From Marinobacter sp. SS5-14b (GTDB lineage Bacteria; Pseudomonadota; Gammaproteobacteria; Pseudomonadales; Oleiphilaceae), in NCBI RefSeq assembly GCF_030541005.1, contig NZ_JASSVM010000005.1, positions 62,001 to 126,000 on the forward strand: DNA of 64,000 nucleotides. The letters run 5' to 3'. The notes beneath the pieces are model-generated. The model was not told the DNA's origin. It saw nothing but the letters and a program-made list of their open reading frames with translations, and did not search any database. The position numbers and the translations under genes were made by a program. This document shows, one piece after another, positions 40,389 to 49,488 of this stretch (within the stretch, counting starts at the first letter, position 1; the number at the start of each line of letters is the position of its first letter).

Positions 40389-40421
40389 GCTCCCGGGCAT
40401 GTCGTGGCACACTCCGGGAGC
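40389..40421 (-). terminator. terminator of algU-mucABCD operon
   Basis: 8-bp perfect stem (GCTCCCGG / CCGGGAGC) with a 17-nt loop, followed by TTTT on the minus strand, 28 nt after the mucD stop. Confidence 0.65.
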
Positions 40422-40448
40422 CTGAACACTCTATCTGGCAGGATCAGG

Positions 40449-41927
40449 TCACGGCTTCATCACCAGATAGATAGCCCGACCCTGGCGCACAATGCGCACC
40501 GAGACGGCCCGGTTCTCTGGCAAGCCTTTGACCACGTCACGGAACTCATCGACCGAGCTCACTCTCTGGCGGTTAATTTCGGTGATGATGTCGCGGTTCC
40601 GGATGCCCGCATCAAGCGCCGGGCCAGGGCTGACATTCGACACCAGAACACCGCTTTCAACACCGGCAGACCGGGCGACGTCTGGCGCTAGCGGTTCAAC
40701 CGCCAGACCGAGAGCATCAGCCGCACTGTCATTACGGCCGCCGGTGGCCGGTTTTGCCCCGGCGCCTGAGTCTTCCGGCAAGGCGCCGATTTCCACATCC
40801 AGAGCAATCTCTTTGCCCTCACGCAGCACCGTCAATCTGGCCGACTCACCCACCGGGGTTCGGCCCACCATCGGTGGCAAGTCGGAGGACAGCTGGACCT
40901 CTTCGCCGTTGTACTCAAGCACAATATCGCCGGACTGAAGTCCGCCAGCCAGCGCCGGCGAGCCATCCATGACTTCGGCAATCAATGCGCCTCGCGGTCG
41001 CTTAAGGCCAAAGGTTTCCGCCAGGTCGCGATTGACCTCCTGAATCAGCACCCCCAACCAGCCGCGGGCCACGGTACCCTTGTCACGAAGCTGGCGAAAC
41101 ACGCTCATGGCATCGTCCACCGGAATAGCAAATGACACGCCCATGAAGCCGCCGGACCGAGTGTAGATCTGGGAGTTGATGCCAACCACCTCACCGTCCA
41201 GGTTGAACAAGGGCCCGCCGGAATTGCCCGGGTTGATAGCCACATCAGTCTGAATGAAAGGTACATAGTTTTCAGAAGGCAGAGACCGCCCAAGCGCACT
41301 GACAATGCCCGCGGTAACGGTATAGTCGAACCCGAAAGGTGAGCCAATCGCGAACACCCACTCGCCGACCTTCAGATCTTTCGAGCTGCCAACTTTCACC
41401 ACCGGGAGATCATCGGCATTTTCTATTTTGAGCACTGCCATGTCAGAGCGAGGGTCGGTTCCCACGATCACAGCCGCAAACTCCCGGCGATCGTTCAGCC
41501 GAACCACCACTTCATCCGCACCTTCAACCACATGATTGTTGGTCAGCACGTAACCGTCTTTCGAGACAATGAATCCGGACCCCATGGAACGGGTGGGCTG
41601 TTGAGCCCGGGGCGCTCCGCCAAAGGGAGACTGGGGACCGCGAAAAAAATCCTGGAGAAAGGGGGGCAACTGTTCGAGCTGGCGCTCATCAAAAGGCAGG
41701 CCGTGAAACCCCGAACCCTGGTTCGTCGGCTCACTGGTAGTACTGATATTGACCACCGCGCTGGAGTTTTCTTCCACCAGCTCGGTAAAGTCCGGCAACC
41801 CGCGTGCCGCCAGGCCCTGGCTCCAGAATACCGACACCATAACAGCAAGCATCAGCAGAACGCCCATCACCACTCCCGGGCGGAAGGTCTCGGGAAAACG
41901 GGCGATCTCTGTGTTTTTTCTTGGCAT
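40449..41927 (-). CDS. mucD: periplasmic serine endoprotease DegP/MucD
   Basis: 492 residues. Membrane or signal segment at about 18-38 (VVMGVLLMLAVMVSVFW), then a trypsin-like domain with the His-Asp-Ser triad (NNHVVEG, DPRSDMAVLK, NPGNSGGPL) and two PDZ domains (about 290-380 and 400-490). It degrades misfolded envelope proteins and restrains the AlgU response in Pseudomonas. Last gene of algU-mucA-mucB-mucC-mucD, 81 bp after mucC, and followed by a terminator hairpin. Confidence 0.93.
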   Translation of the reverse strand: MPRKNTEIARFPETFRPGVVMGVLLMLAVMVSVFWSQGLAARGLPDFTELVEENSSAVVNISTTSEPTNQGSGFHGLPFDERQLEQLPPFLQDFFRGPQSPFGGAPRAQQPTRSMGSGFIVSKDGYVLTNNHVVEGADEVVVRLNDRREFAAVIVGTDPRSDMAVLKIENADDLPVVKVGSSKDLKVGEWVFAIGSPFGFDYTVTAGIVSALGRSLPSENYVPFIQTDVAINPGNSGGPLFNLDGEVVGINSQIYTRSGGFMGVSFAIPVDDAMSVFRQLRDKGTVARGWLGVLIQEVNRDLAETFGLKRPRGALIAEVMDGSPALAGGLQSGDIVLEYNGEEVQLSSDLPPMVGRTPVGESARLTVLREGKEIALDVEIGALPEDSGAGAKPATGGRNDSAADALGLAVEPLAPDVARSAGVESGVLVSNVSPGPALDAGIRNRDIITEINRQRVSSVDEFRDVVKGLPENRAVSVRIVRQGRAIYLVMKP

Positions 41928-42008
41928 GTTGAACCCCCTTTTGGCCGTTGGTCAGACGCTTATATCTGGGGCCGACCAACTGATTTTCAACTTAAAAACT
42001 CGTATAGA

Positions 42009-42458
42009 TCACAAACATGGAACCGCAGCGATTCGGTTGATCCGAATCATCCGTGGCTGAAACTTTTCCCCGGACCGTGACTGCCAGCGGCGAACCAGCC
42101 AGAACCCGGTCCCGAGCCCGACAAGAGCTCCAAGAATAGCGACAAGATCGGTTCCGCCAAACCAGCGATGGCCAGCAATGCTCATCAACACCATCAACAC
42201 TAACGGCACCCCGTAAACCGCCAGAGAGGCCGAGAGCAGGGACTGTTCGTCAACGCCAATCACGACCTCGTCACCCACCCGGGCGCCGGCCGTATTTTCA
42301 ACCAGAATCTGATTCGCCCGCCCCCCGGAAACGGCAGCCAACGCCCGCTGACCACAGCCGGACCGTGCCGAGCAGCTCTCGCAGGCACTGACTCGTATCG
42401 TCTGAACCCACGCATGCTCGCCATTGAGCGCCACGACTTTTCCGGTTTCAGTGATCAC
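42009..42458 (-). CDS. mucC: sigma-E positive regulator RseC/MucC
   Basis: 149 residues from GTG 42458, which gives the N-terminus MITETGKVVALNG expected for RseC/MucC. A longer reading frame overlaps mucB by far more. It has four cysteines (CESCSARSGCG...), two membrane helices (about 75-97 and 102-122) and a basic tail. It overlaps mucB by 11 bp. Confidence 0.88.
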   Translation of the reverse strand: MITETGKVVALNGEHAWVQTIRVSACESCSARSGCGQRALAAVSGGRANQILVENTAGARVGDEVVIGVDEQSLLSASLAVYGVPLVLMVLMSIAGHRWFGGTDLVAILGALVGLGTGFWLVRRWQSRSGEKFQPRMIRINRIAAVPCL

Positions 42459-43500
42459 GGGCGGACCACCCGCGGGCCATTTCGTCGTCAATACTGACGG
42501 CATCAGCCACTTTTCTGGCGGTTCCAGGTGGAATTTCTCCAACCACGGCGATCAGAAACGGACGATCAGCCACGGACAGCTCCCGCATATACACCGTCGT
42601 GGCACCAATACGCGAGGCACCGGTGGGCATTTTCAGCCCGGTTACAGGCTCCACAAAAACCGAAAATGCCGCCAGACCATCGGAAAAAGCAACCGCTTTG
42701 CCCTTGCCAGAACGCGGCACCGCAGCTGGCACGAACCCCTCTGGCTGCCAGTTCAAAGTCCAGCCACTCATACGCCCGACGGGAGACTGGCGAGCAGCTT
42801 CAATATCCAGGCTGCGGGTAATTTCCCGGCCTCGGGTTTGAATCTCAAATTCGGCGTCGGGAATGTCATCTGTAATTTCAAGGCTGGTGAACTGAAAATG
42901 CTCCAACACCGCACCGTCGACATCCCTGACATGACTCTTTACCAGCAGGCCCGTGCTCTTTTCGAGCCAGAGCCGATGGCTGTATCGATGCTCATCTTTC
43001 GGGGTCAACGCAACGGTCACTACGTCGTAACCTGCTACCCGGTCCTCACCCACCAGCTCGGGAAGGTACCATTGGCCAAACGGCATGAGCTGACTGGTGA
43101 ATGCTTCGGCAAAAGGGCCTGAGGGAATCACCTCATCCAGCCGAATGCGCCCCTGGTCCGGTAACACGCAGACTACGTTCATACCTCTTCTGACAATCTC
43201 GCCGCTGCCACCGTCCTGCATAACCAGACGTTCTTCAACCCGGCCATCCCGGAACCGGTGGGCAATACGCATGGAATGCACCTGATCGCCCCGGGCATAT
43301 ACGAACACCCCTTGATAGGATGTCATGTTCAGCGCCGGCCCCAGGCGCTCCAGCCAGGCCATGGCCTGCTCGGTCTGGGGGGCATTACCAACCTCCCCCG
43401 GAGCCTGGGCATACGCCCCCGGTACACTCAACAAGTACGCCAAGGCGAGCAACGTCAATCCGCGAACCATTGCCAACCTGTCTTTAACCGGAAACTTCAT
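42448..43500 (-). CDS. mucB: sigma-E regulatory protein MucB/RseB
   Basis: About 350 residues from ATG 43500 (MKFPVKDRL). Signal peptide of about 30 residues with a likely cut after GAYA. The mature protein has the LolA-like lipoprotein-sensing domain and the C-terminal RseA-binding domain. It binds periplasmic MucA and protects it from proteolysis until envelope damage. An in-frame ATG at 43521 overlaps the mucA stop (ATGA) but puts extra residues before the signal peptide. Confidence 0.9.
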   Translation of the reverse strand: MKFPVKDRLAMVRGLTLLALAYLLSVPGAYAQAPGEVGNAPQTEQAMAWLERLGPALNMTSYQGVFVYARGDQVHSMRIAHRFRDGRVEERLVMQDGGSGEIVRRGMNVVCVLPDQGRIRLDEVIPSGPFAEAFTSQLMPFGQWYLPELVGEDRVAGYDVVTVALTPKDEHRYSHRLWLEKSTGLLVKSHVRDVDGAVLEHFQFTSLEITDDIPDAEFEIQTRGREITRSLDIEAARQSPVGRMSGWTLNWQPEGFVPAAVPRSGKGKAVAFSDGLAAFSVFVEPVTGLKMPTGASRIGATTVYMRELSVADRPFLIAVVGEIPPGTARKVADAVSIDDEMARGWSARDH

Positions 43501-43517
43501 GAACAGACACCCCAGGA

Positions 43518-44081
43518 TCAATAACCGCCACTGGCACTGACCAGGCGGGCATAACCCACTGATCCGCGACCCGCACCCACGCTGTTATGTTGTGCGTGCT
43601 CAAGCAAATATTGCCGCATCTGGCGCAGCTGTTGTTCATCAAGCCGTTGCAACGCCACCTCTTCCACAGCCGACGGCAGCAAGGCGGGATTACGGCTGTC
43701 TATCCCGGCGGAGGCCAGAACATCCGTCATCTCATCCGGCTGAGCATCCCAGCCTGCCCCGGCACCAAATCCCACCACCAGAGCCATTACAACCATCGCC
43801 GCAACCGGCCATCGCCAGTAGGACACAGCCACCGTTCTGGCCCGCTCCGCGACCGGAGCCGGACGTTCCTGGCCGTCAAGGGCCTCTCGCACCGCACCGG
43901 CCAGATCCACACCGTACGAAGGGCCGTGATTCTCATGCATCAGGTCACGTACCTGCTGCCATCGCTGCCACTGGTCTCTGACGTCGGCCTGGTTTTCGTG
44001 CGACAACAGACGACGTACTGAAAGCTCATCGGCTTCGTCATCCATCATTGCTGAAAGTGTTTCTCTGAGACGCTCATCCAT
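43518..44081 (-). CDS. mucA: anti-sigma factor MucA/RseA
   Basis: About 187 residues from ATG 44081 (MDERLRETLSAMMDDEADELSVRRLL), preceded by TGAGGT. The cytoplasmic N-terminal domain matches the sigma-binding MucA/RseA fold. One transmembrane helix (about 92-110, WPVAAMVVMALVVGFGAGAGW) leads to a periplasmic tail that binds MucB. An upstream ATG at 44096 would add five residues. Confidence 0.92.
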   Translation of the reverse strand: MDERLRETLSAMMDDEADELSVRRLLSHENQADVRDQWQRWQQVRDLMHENHGPSYGVDLAGAVREALDGQERPAPVAERARTVAVSYWRWPVAAMVVMALVVGFGAGAGWDAQPDEMTDVLASAGIDSRNPALLPSAVEEVALQRLDEQQLRQMRQYLLEHAQHNSVGAGRGSVGYARLVSASGGY

Positions 44082-44096
44082 CGGATGCAACCTCAT

Positions 44097-44714
44097 TTAC
44101 GTCACTGAATGATTAAGCAATGGGCCTATATGGCGGTCCACCGCATCCCGGGCCCTGAAAATCCTGGAGCGCACGGTCCCGATGGGGCATTCCAGAATCC
44201 CGGCAATGTCCTCGTAGCTAAGCCCGTCATACTCTCTGAGTAGAAACGCCGAACGGAGTTCCTCTGGTAACCGGGATATAGCTTCAGACAATGCTTTCTG
44301 CAGTTGTTCCTTTTGCAGAAGTCGCTCAGGCGAGGCCAGGTCCCGTAACCGGCTGCCATCATCGTAATTCTCTGCCTCGGCAGAGTCGGCCGAACCCTGC
44401 GGCCTGCGACCGCGGGCTTCGAGATAGTTTTTGGCCGTATTGACAGCAATCCGGTAAAGCCAGGTGTAAAATGCGGAGTCGCCCCGAAAACGGTCGATCG
44501 CCCGGAAGGCCTTGATGAAGGTTTCCTGTGCCAGGTCCATCACTTCCTGACTGTCGTATACATAGCGGCTGATAATAGACGCCACCCGCGACTGGTATTT
44601 CACCACCAACAAGTCAAAGGCCGCACGGTCACCATTGCGAACCTTGCGCACCAACTGCAGATCCGTCTGGCTTTCGGTCTGCTCACCCGGTTTCCAGTCA
44701 TTATCAGGAGTCAT
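44097..44714 (-). CDS. algU: envelope stress sigma factor AlgU/RpoE
   Basis: ECF sigma factor, 205 residues from ATG 44714 (MTPDNDWKPG). Region 2 includes FDLLVVKYQSRVASIISRYV and DLAQETFIKAFRAIDRFRGDSAFYTWLYRIAVNTAKN; region 4 has SYEDIAGILECPIGTVRSRIFRAR, the helix-turn-helix. The start is uncertain: ATG 44783 has a better ribosome binding site (GGAAAAG) and adds 23 residues not usual in the family. It is the first gene of the operon with its anti-sigma and protease genes. Confidence 0.94.
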   Translation of the reverse strand: MTPDNDWKPGEQTESQTDLQLVRKVRNGDRAAFDLLVVKYQSRVASIISRYVYDSQEVMDLAQETFIKAFRAIDRFRGDSAFYTWLYRIAVNTAKNYLEARGRRPQGSADSAEAENYDDGSRLRDLASPERLLQKEQLQKALSEAISRLPEELRSAFLLREYDGLSYEDIAGILECPIGTVRSRIFRARDAVDRHIGPLLNHSVT

Positions 44715-44856
44715 GGACGACGCAACGGAGTGTCCTGTTCTGTTTGCCACCGCGGTGGCTTTTAAAAGGCTGGCTTGTGTCATTCGGCTTTTCCGGCGCT
44801 CACAATAGAACCCAGGTTGCAGACAGCAACCGGCTGGTGGCATATCCATCAGGCCA

Positions 44857-44884
44857 AATAGACAGCAAGCGTAAAGTTTAGTTC
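44857..44884 (-). promoter_or_regulatory. candidate sigma-E (AlgU) promoter of algU
   Basis: The minus strand has GAACTA, 16 bases, then TCTATT, close to the GAACTT-N16-TCTGA form of sigma-E-type promoters. It lies upstream of algU and only ~17 bp from the nadB start. It suggests autoregulation, as known for algU and rpoE; motif match only. Confidence 0.5.
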
Positions 44885-44900
44885 AATACACGTCCACATT

Positions 44901-46529
44901 ATGGCCCGCGATAACGACTCAATGCCACAATCCTACGAATACGATGTTCTCATTATTGGCAGCGGCGCTGCCGGACTGACCGTTGCCCTGAACCTGCCGG
45001 AACACCTGCGGGTCTGCGTGGTCAGCAAAGCCGACATAAGCTCCGGGGCAACGCTCTGGGCTCAGGGCGGGATAGCGGCGGTTCTCGATGCTACCGATTC
45101 CGTCGAGAACCATATTCAGGACACACTGAACGCAGGCGGCGGGCTCTGCCATGAAGATGCGGTGCGCTTCACGGTTGAGCATGGAAAAGAAGCCATTGAT
45201 TGGCTGATTGAGTCCGGTGTGGACTTTACCCGGCAAGAAGACAACGACCAATACCACCTGACCCGAGAGGGTGGCCACAGTCATCGCCGCATTATTCACG
45301 CAGCCGACGCCACCGGTCAGGCGGTTTCCACGACACTGGCAAGCCAGGCGGCAGCCAGGCCCAACATTGAACTCAAATCCGGCCGGGTCGCGGTGGATCT
45401 GATCACCAATCGCAAGCTCTCACTACCCGGAAACCGCTGCATCGGCGCCTACGTTCTCAACCTGGAAGACAACCACGTTGAGCTGTTCCGCGCGAGATTT
45501 ACCGTGGTGGCTACCGGCGGCGCATCCAAAGCCTATCGTTACACAACCAATCCGGATGGCGCCTCCGGTGATGGCATTGCCATGGCCTGGCGTGCAGGCT
45601 GCCGGGTGGCCAATATGGAATTCAATCAGTTCCATCCCACCTGTCTGTACCACCCCCACGCCAAATCCTTTCTGATCACCGAGGCCGTCCGCGGCGAAGG
45701 TGGCGTGCTCAGGCTGCCGGATGGTAGTCGATTCATGGATCGGTTTGACGATCGAGCAGAGCTTGCCCCCAGAGACATAGTCGCCCGGGCAATCGACCAC
45801 GAAATGAAGCGACTGGGTGCTGACCACCTGTTACTGGACATCAGTCACAAACCGGCCGACTTCATAAAACATCATTTCCCGACCATTTATGAAAAATGCC
45901 TCAGCTTTGGCATCGACATTACCAAAAGTCCGATACCCGTTGTGCCTGCCGCCCACTACACTTGTGGGGGCGTTATCAGTGATGAACGCGCAAGAACCGA
46001 CATAAACCAGCTGTACGTAGTCGGCGAGGCCGCCTTTACCGGGCTACACGGGGCCAACCGGATGGCCAGCAACTCTTTGCTGGAATGCCTGGTGTACGGC
46101 CGAGCCGCCGCCCAGGACATTGCCCGACGGGAAGCCGATATTCCGCCGGCACCATCAGCCCCGGGCTGGGACGAAAGCCAGGTGCGGGACTCCGACGAAG
46201 ATGTCATCATTTCCCACAACTGGGATGAGCTGCGTCACTTCATGTGGGACTATGTCGGTATCGTTCGCACCACCAAGAGGCTGCAACGGGCCAAACATCG
46301 CGTCGACCTGTTATCCGGAGAAATCAGCGAGTTCTACAGCAACTACCGGGTCACCAATGACCTGATCGAGTTGCGCAACCTGGTGACCATATCAGACCTG
46401 ATCATATGTTCGGCTCTGCAGCGCAAAGAAAGCCGAGGCCTGCACTACACCCTGGATTACCCGGGGCTGCAGAACGAAGCCCGCGATACCGTACTGGTAC
46501 CGACAACCTATCGAACGCTGTCTCCCTGA
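44901..46529 (+). CDS. nadB: L-aspartate oxidase
   Basis: 542-residue FAD enzyme that oxidises aspartate to iminoaspartate for NAD synthesis. FAD motif [28 protein letters not shown], the [14 protein letters not shown] block and the [20 protein letters not shown] region identify NadB rather than SdhA. No clear ribosome binding site precedes ATG 44901 or the alternative ATG 44922. Divergent from algU, as in Pseudomonas and E. coli. Confidence 0.95.
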   Translation: MARDNDSMPQSYEYDVLIIGSGAAGLTVALNLPEHLRVCVVSKADISSGATLWAQGGIAAVLDATDSVENHIQDTLNAGGGLCHEDAVRFTVEHGKEAIDWLIESGVDFTRQEDNDQYHLTREGGHSHRRIIHAADATGQAVSTTLASQAAARPNIELKSGRVAVDLITNRKLSLPGNRCIGAYVLNLEDNHVELFRARFTVVATGGASKAYRYTTNPDGASGDGIAMAWRAGCRVANMEFNQFHPTCLYHPHAKSFLITEAVRGEGGVLRLPDGSRFMDRFDDRAELAPRDIVARAIDHEMKRLGADHLLLDISHKPADFIKHHFPTIYEKCLSFGIDITKSPIPVVPAAHYTCGGVISDERARTDINQLYVVGEAAFTGLHGANRMASNSLLECLVYGRAAAQDIARREADIPPAPSAPGWDESQVRDSDEDVIISHNWDELRHFMWDYVGIVRTTKRLQRAKHRVDLLSGEISEFYSNYRVTNDLIELRNLVTISDLIICSALQRKESRGLHYTLDYPGLQNEARDTVLVPTTYRTLSP

Positions 46530-46568
46530 ACCGGGGACTTCACAACGCTTCTCAAGACGGAACTCACT

Positions 46569-46841
46569 ATGTCCGACACCCATGAATCAAAAGAACACAC
46601 TGAATTCCACCGTTTATGGTGGCACAGCCGCAGGGGCATGCTTGAGCTGGACGTGCTGCTAATCCCCTTTCTGGAAGAGGCCTACCGGGATCTCGATCCG
46701 GAAGATCAGGCTCGCTATCGAAAGCTGCTGAGTTGCGAAGATGCCGATATGTTTGAGTGGTTCATGCAGCGCAGTCAGCCTGATGATCCGGATCTTCACC
46801 GTATGGTCGAAATAATTCTGAACCGTGTCCAGCCGGATTAA
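46569..46841 (+). CDS. sdhE: FAD assembly factor SdhE
   Basis: 90-residue helical protein that promotes covalent flavinylation of succinate dehydrogenase. The RGxxE motif is seen in SRRGMLELD (residues about 21-29), followed by [10 protein letters not shown] and DMFEWFMQR. It overlaps the next gene by 17 bp and lies 39 bp after nadB. Confidence 0.93.
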   Translation: MSDTHESKEHTEFHRLWWHSRRGMLELDVLLIPFLEEAYRDLDPEDQARYRKLLSCEDADMFEWFMQRSQPDDPDLHRMVEIILNRVQPD

Positions 46842-47286
46842 CCTGAACCTGTCACCCTCAGGTTCTGCCGGACTGCTGGCCACCGTTCCGTGGTTTGCTT
46901 TGGCCGCGTTTTCCGTTGCTGCAGCCCTGGAATCATCCCCTCTGCTCCTGGCCGGCCTGATTCCGGCATGCGGTATGGGTTGGCATTCTTTTCGGCGTTA
47001 CGGCCTGCTGCAAACCCCCAACGCAATTGTGTCATTACAAAGTGACGGTAACGGACTCACATGCAGCCTCACCAATGGCGACGAAATCCCCGTGACCGTT
47101 TGCGGCTCCAGTTACCTGAGCCCCACGCTTGTGATCCTGAAACTCAGACCCAAAAAACCTGTATCAGGTAGCATGATCACCCTGATGACCGGCAACGCCG
47201 GCCCGTTCAGAGGCAATGCCACCGAACCTGATTTCAGGCGGCTTAGAATGCAGCTGCGAACAGGGCATTCTGCCAATCCGTACTGA
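46825..47286 (+). CDS. YgfX/CptA-like membrane protein
   Basis: 153 residues from GTG 46825, overlapping sdhE by 17 bp. Two membrane helices (about 17-34 and 38-54) precede a cytoplasmic domain, the layout of YgfX (CptA), which follows sdhE (ygfY) in E. coli. YgfX was reported as a membrane toxin affecting cytoskeletal proteins; sequence conservation is low and I assign it mainly by layout and position. Confidence 0.7.
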   Translation: MSSRINLNLSPSGSAGLLATVPWFALAAFSVAAALESSPLLLAGLIPACGMGWHSFRRYGLLQTPNAIVSLQSDGNGLTCSLTNGDEIPVTVCGSSYLSPTLVILKLRPKKPVSGSMITLMTGNAGPFRGNATEPDFRRLRMQLRTGHSANPY

Positions 47287-47314
47287 ACGCCATCGTACTC
47301 ATCTGGAGACCATC

Positions 47315-48298
47315 GTGAGCAAAGAGGACAAGCAGCCAGTTTCAAGTGCTCAGCCCACAGGCCTGGTGGCACTGAACAATCGAGTGATGATTCGTATCAG
47401 CGGCCCGGGCACTGACAAGTTCGTGCAGGGCCAGTTCACTCAGCATGTTGACGAAGTTACCCGCGATCAGTCATTGCGTGCCGCGGCGTGCTCGCCCAAG
47501 GGTCGAGCCTATTGCCTGACACGCCTGGTAAGGGACGGCAATGACCTTCTGATGGACCTGGATTCCCCTCAGGCCGAAACCACCCTCAGCCATTTCAGGA
47601 AGTACCTCATGCTGTTCAGAGGCACCACAATGGAGGCCCTGCCCTCTGCCAGAATATTCGGCCTGGTCGGCGAGGCTGCCGCCATAGCCGTTGCCGGTCA
47701 GGGCGCAAAGGCCCTTGCGCGGCCCGGGCAGGTTCTGCAGACCCATACCAGCCACCTGATCCGCGTGGAAGACACAGGCGAAGGCATACCACGCTACGAG
47801 TGGTGGCAGCCATCCGAAGAGCCGAACATACCGTCCGGATTGCCCGAGATGTCTCTGAATAGCTGGCTCGCATCCAGTATCTCGGCCGGTGTGCCCTGGC
47901 TGACACCCGCAACCCAGGACACCTATGTACCGCAAATGCTGAACCTGCAGCATTTGCAGGGAGTACACTTCAAGAAGGGCTGCTACACCGGCCAGGAAGT
48001 GATTGCCCGGATGCACTTTCTGGGTCAGCTTAAAAAAAGCCTGTTCCGGTTATCGTTCAGCAACCTGGATGACGCTCCGACGGAAGGCACAAGGTTGCTG
48101 GACAGGGGCAACAAGGTGGGTGAAATCGTAAACGCCGTGCTGACGCAGGACCGCCAGGGCGAGATGCTGGCGGTCATACGCCACGATGCAGAGATGGATT
48201 CGCTATCACTCGACGGCTCCGAAGATGCCATGATCCGGCTTGAGCACCTGCCCTATCCGGTGCCTGAGCGGGAGCAGAAAACGCAAGCGGATACATAA
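47315..48298 (+). CDS. ygfZ: folate-binding Fe-S repair protein YgfZ
   Basis: About 327 residues; GcvT-fold folate-dependent protein supporting Fe-S enzymes such as MiaB. The diagnostic KGCYTGQEV motif is present. Start is GTG 47315 with TGGAG upstream; the reading frame extends 99 bases further 5' with no support. Follows the sdhE-ygfX pair; sdhE, ygfX and ygfZ are also neighbours in E. coli. Confidence 0.93.
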   Translation: MSKEDKQPVSSAQPTGLVALNNRVMIRISGPGTDKFVQGQFTQHVDEVTRDQSLRAAACSPKGRAYCLTRLVRDGNDLLMDLDSPQAETTLSHFRKYLMLFRGTTMEALPSARIFGLVGEAAAIAVAGQGAKALARPGQVLQTHTSHLIRVEDTGEGIPRYEWWQPSEEPNIPSGLPEMSLNSWLASSISAGVPWLTPATQDTYVPQMLNLQHLQGVHFKKGCYTGQEVIARMHFLGQLKKSLFRLSFSNLDDAPTEGTRLLDRGNKVGEIVNAVLTQDRQGEMLAVIRHDAEMDSLSLDGSEDAMIRLEHLPYPVPEREQKTQADT

Positions 48299-48299
48299 G

Positions 48300-48332
48300 T
48301 TGACAGGAAAGACCGGGAAATTTTGCTATATA
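48300..48332 (+). promoter_or_regulatory. candidate promoter of small HDOD gene
   Basis: A perfect TTGACA at 48300-48305 is followed by an AT-rich TATATATAAA tract beginning at 48327. The spacing (about 18-21, depending on which hexamer is used) is longer than ideal. Confidence 0.4.
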
Positions 48333-48399
48333 TAAAGCACATACCGGTTTATACAGCCCCCTGTCCGAGGGCAACGAGACAAGTGGAACGTTACTGACC

Positions 48400-49233
48400 A
48401 TGACCAATATTGTTGAAACCATAAAGTCTGACCTGACCAGCGCCATTGAAAACGACAAACTGGTGCTGCCGACACTGCCCGAGGTGGCCCTTCAGGTACG
48501 TGACATAGCCGAGTCCGAGGATTCTGCGATTGCAGACCTGGTGCGGGTCATCAGCAACGACACTGCACTGTCTGCTCGCATCATACGGGTCTGCAACAGC
48601 CCTTTGTTTCGGGGCAGCCGTGCTATCGAGAACCTGAACATGGCGGTTAGCCGGCTGGGCATGGCGTATACCAGCAACCTGGCCATGGGGCTGGCCATGG
48701 AACAGATGTTCCAGGCCACCTCGGATATGGTCGACAAGCGCCTGCGTGCAACCTGGCAGACCAGTACCGAAGTGGCCGGCATCTGCCACGTTCTGGCCCA
48801 GCACTACACAAAACTCAAACCCGACCAGGCCACACTGGCCGGCCTTGTCCACCTGATCGGCGTGCTGCCCATCCTGCGCTACGTTGAAGACCAGGACATC
48901 CAGATCAGCAGCATCATGCTCGACAACGTGATAGAGCAACTGCACCCGCGCATTGGTAGTTTAATTCTGAAAAAATGGGATTTCCCGAAAGAACTGCAAG
49001 ATGTTCCGCTTGAATATGCCAACTTCCAGCGCGAAGTGCCTGCTCCGGATTATGCTGATCTGGTGATGATCGCCAATCTGCAATTGGTGGCGGGAACCGA
49101 CCATCCCTGGAATGAGATGGATTTCTCGACCATTTCGGCGTTTAGTCGCCTGGGACTGGATCCTGAAACCAATATGGCCGAGGAAGAGGATCTCAACGCT
49201 CAGATGGAAGCGGCTATGGCGTTGCTTCAGTAA
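48400..49233 (+). CDS. stand-alone HDOD domain protein
   Basis: 277 residues made of a single HDOD domain (LVLPTLPEVALQVRDIAE, VRVISNDTALSARIIRVCNSPLF, LAGLVHLIGVLPIL), with no output domain. The catalytic His-Asp pair is absent (HLIGVL). Such proteins act as adapters or signal receivers in cyclic-di-GMP and stress pathways. The C-terminus is acidic (MAEEEDLNAQ). It ends at the hairpin-rich element before ung. Confidence 0.88.
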   Translation: MTNIVETIKSDLTSAIENDKLVLPTLPEVALQVRDIAESEDSAIADLVRVISNDTALSARIIRVCNSPLFRGSRAIENLNMAVSRLGMAYTSNLAMGLAMEQMFQATSDMVDKRLRATWQTSTEVAGICHVLAQHYTKLKPDQATLAGLVHLIGVLPILRYVEDQDIQISSIMLDNVIEQLHPRIGSLILKKWDFPKELQDVPLEYANFQREVPAPDYADLVMIANLQLVAGTDHPWNEMDFSTISAFSRLGLDPETNMAEEEDLNAQMEAAMALLQ

Positions 49234-49250
49234 CTGGAGTTTACTCAGGG

Positions 49251-49467
49251 TTTGGAGCGGGACCTGCCGTCTCGGCGGTCGGTCCGGCTCCCAAAATATA
49301 CCGAGCTGACCCGCACGCCCTCGGATCTGGGGCAGGCACCCAAAACACGCTGTGAATACATCCCTGGCAGATTTTTGCTCCTGCAAAATCTGCACTCCCA
49401 CCATCCATGGCGGTCGTGCTCGGCTCCGCCATCCCTGGCTCCGCACGGTTTTGGGTGCCTGCCCCAG
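49251..49467. repeat. structured intergenic element with nested inverted repeats
   Basis: No gene. A chain of hairpins fills this ~220-bp gap between convergent genes. (1) Imperfect arms 49251-49264/49281-49295 around a GCCG-TCT-CGGC hairpin. (2) CCGAG 49301-49305 / CTCGG 49320-49324. (3) A perfect 20-bp pair 49327-49346/49448-49467, enclosing (4) GCAGATTTT 49367-49375 / AAAATCTGC 49385-49393 and (5) ATGGCGG 49407-49413 / CCGCCAT 49426-49432. The pattern resembles dispersed palindromic intergenic repeats or a short non-coding MITE. Copy number elsewhere cannot be seen. Confidence 0.65.
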
Positions 49468-49488
49468 CCCCGATGGCTACAATTGCGT

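Noticed and set aside
46825..47286. Toxin-antitoxin locus with sdhE as antitoxin
   Set aside because: SdhE is a flavinylation factor by its RGxxE motif; the pairing alone does not show toxin-antitoxin function.
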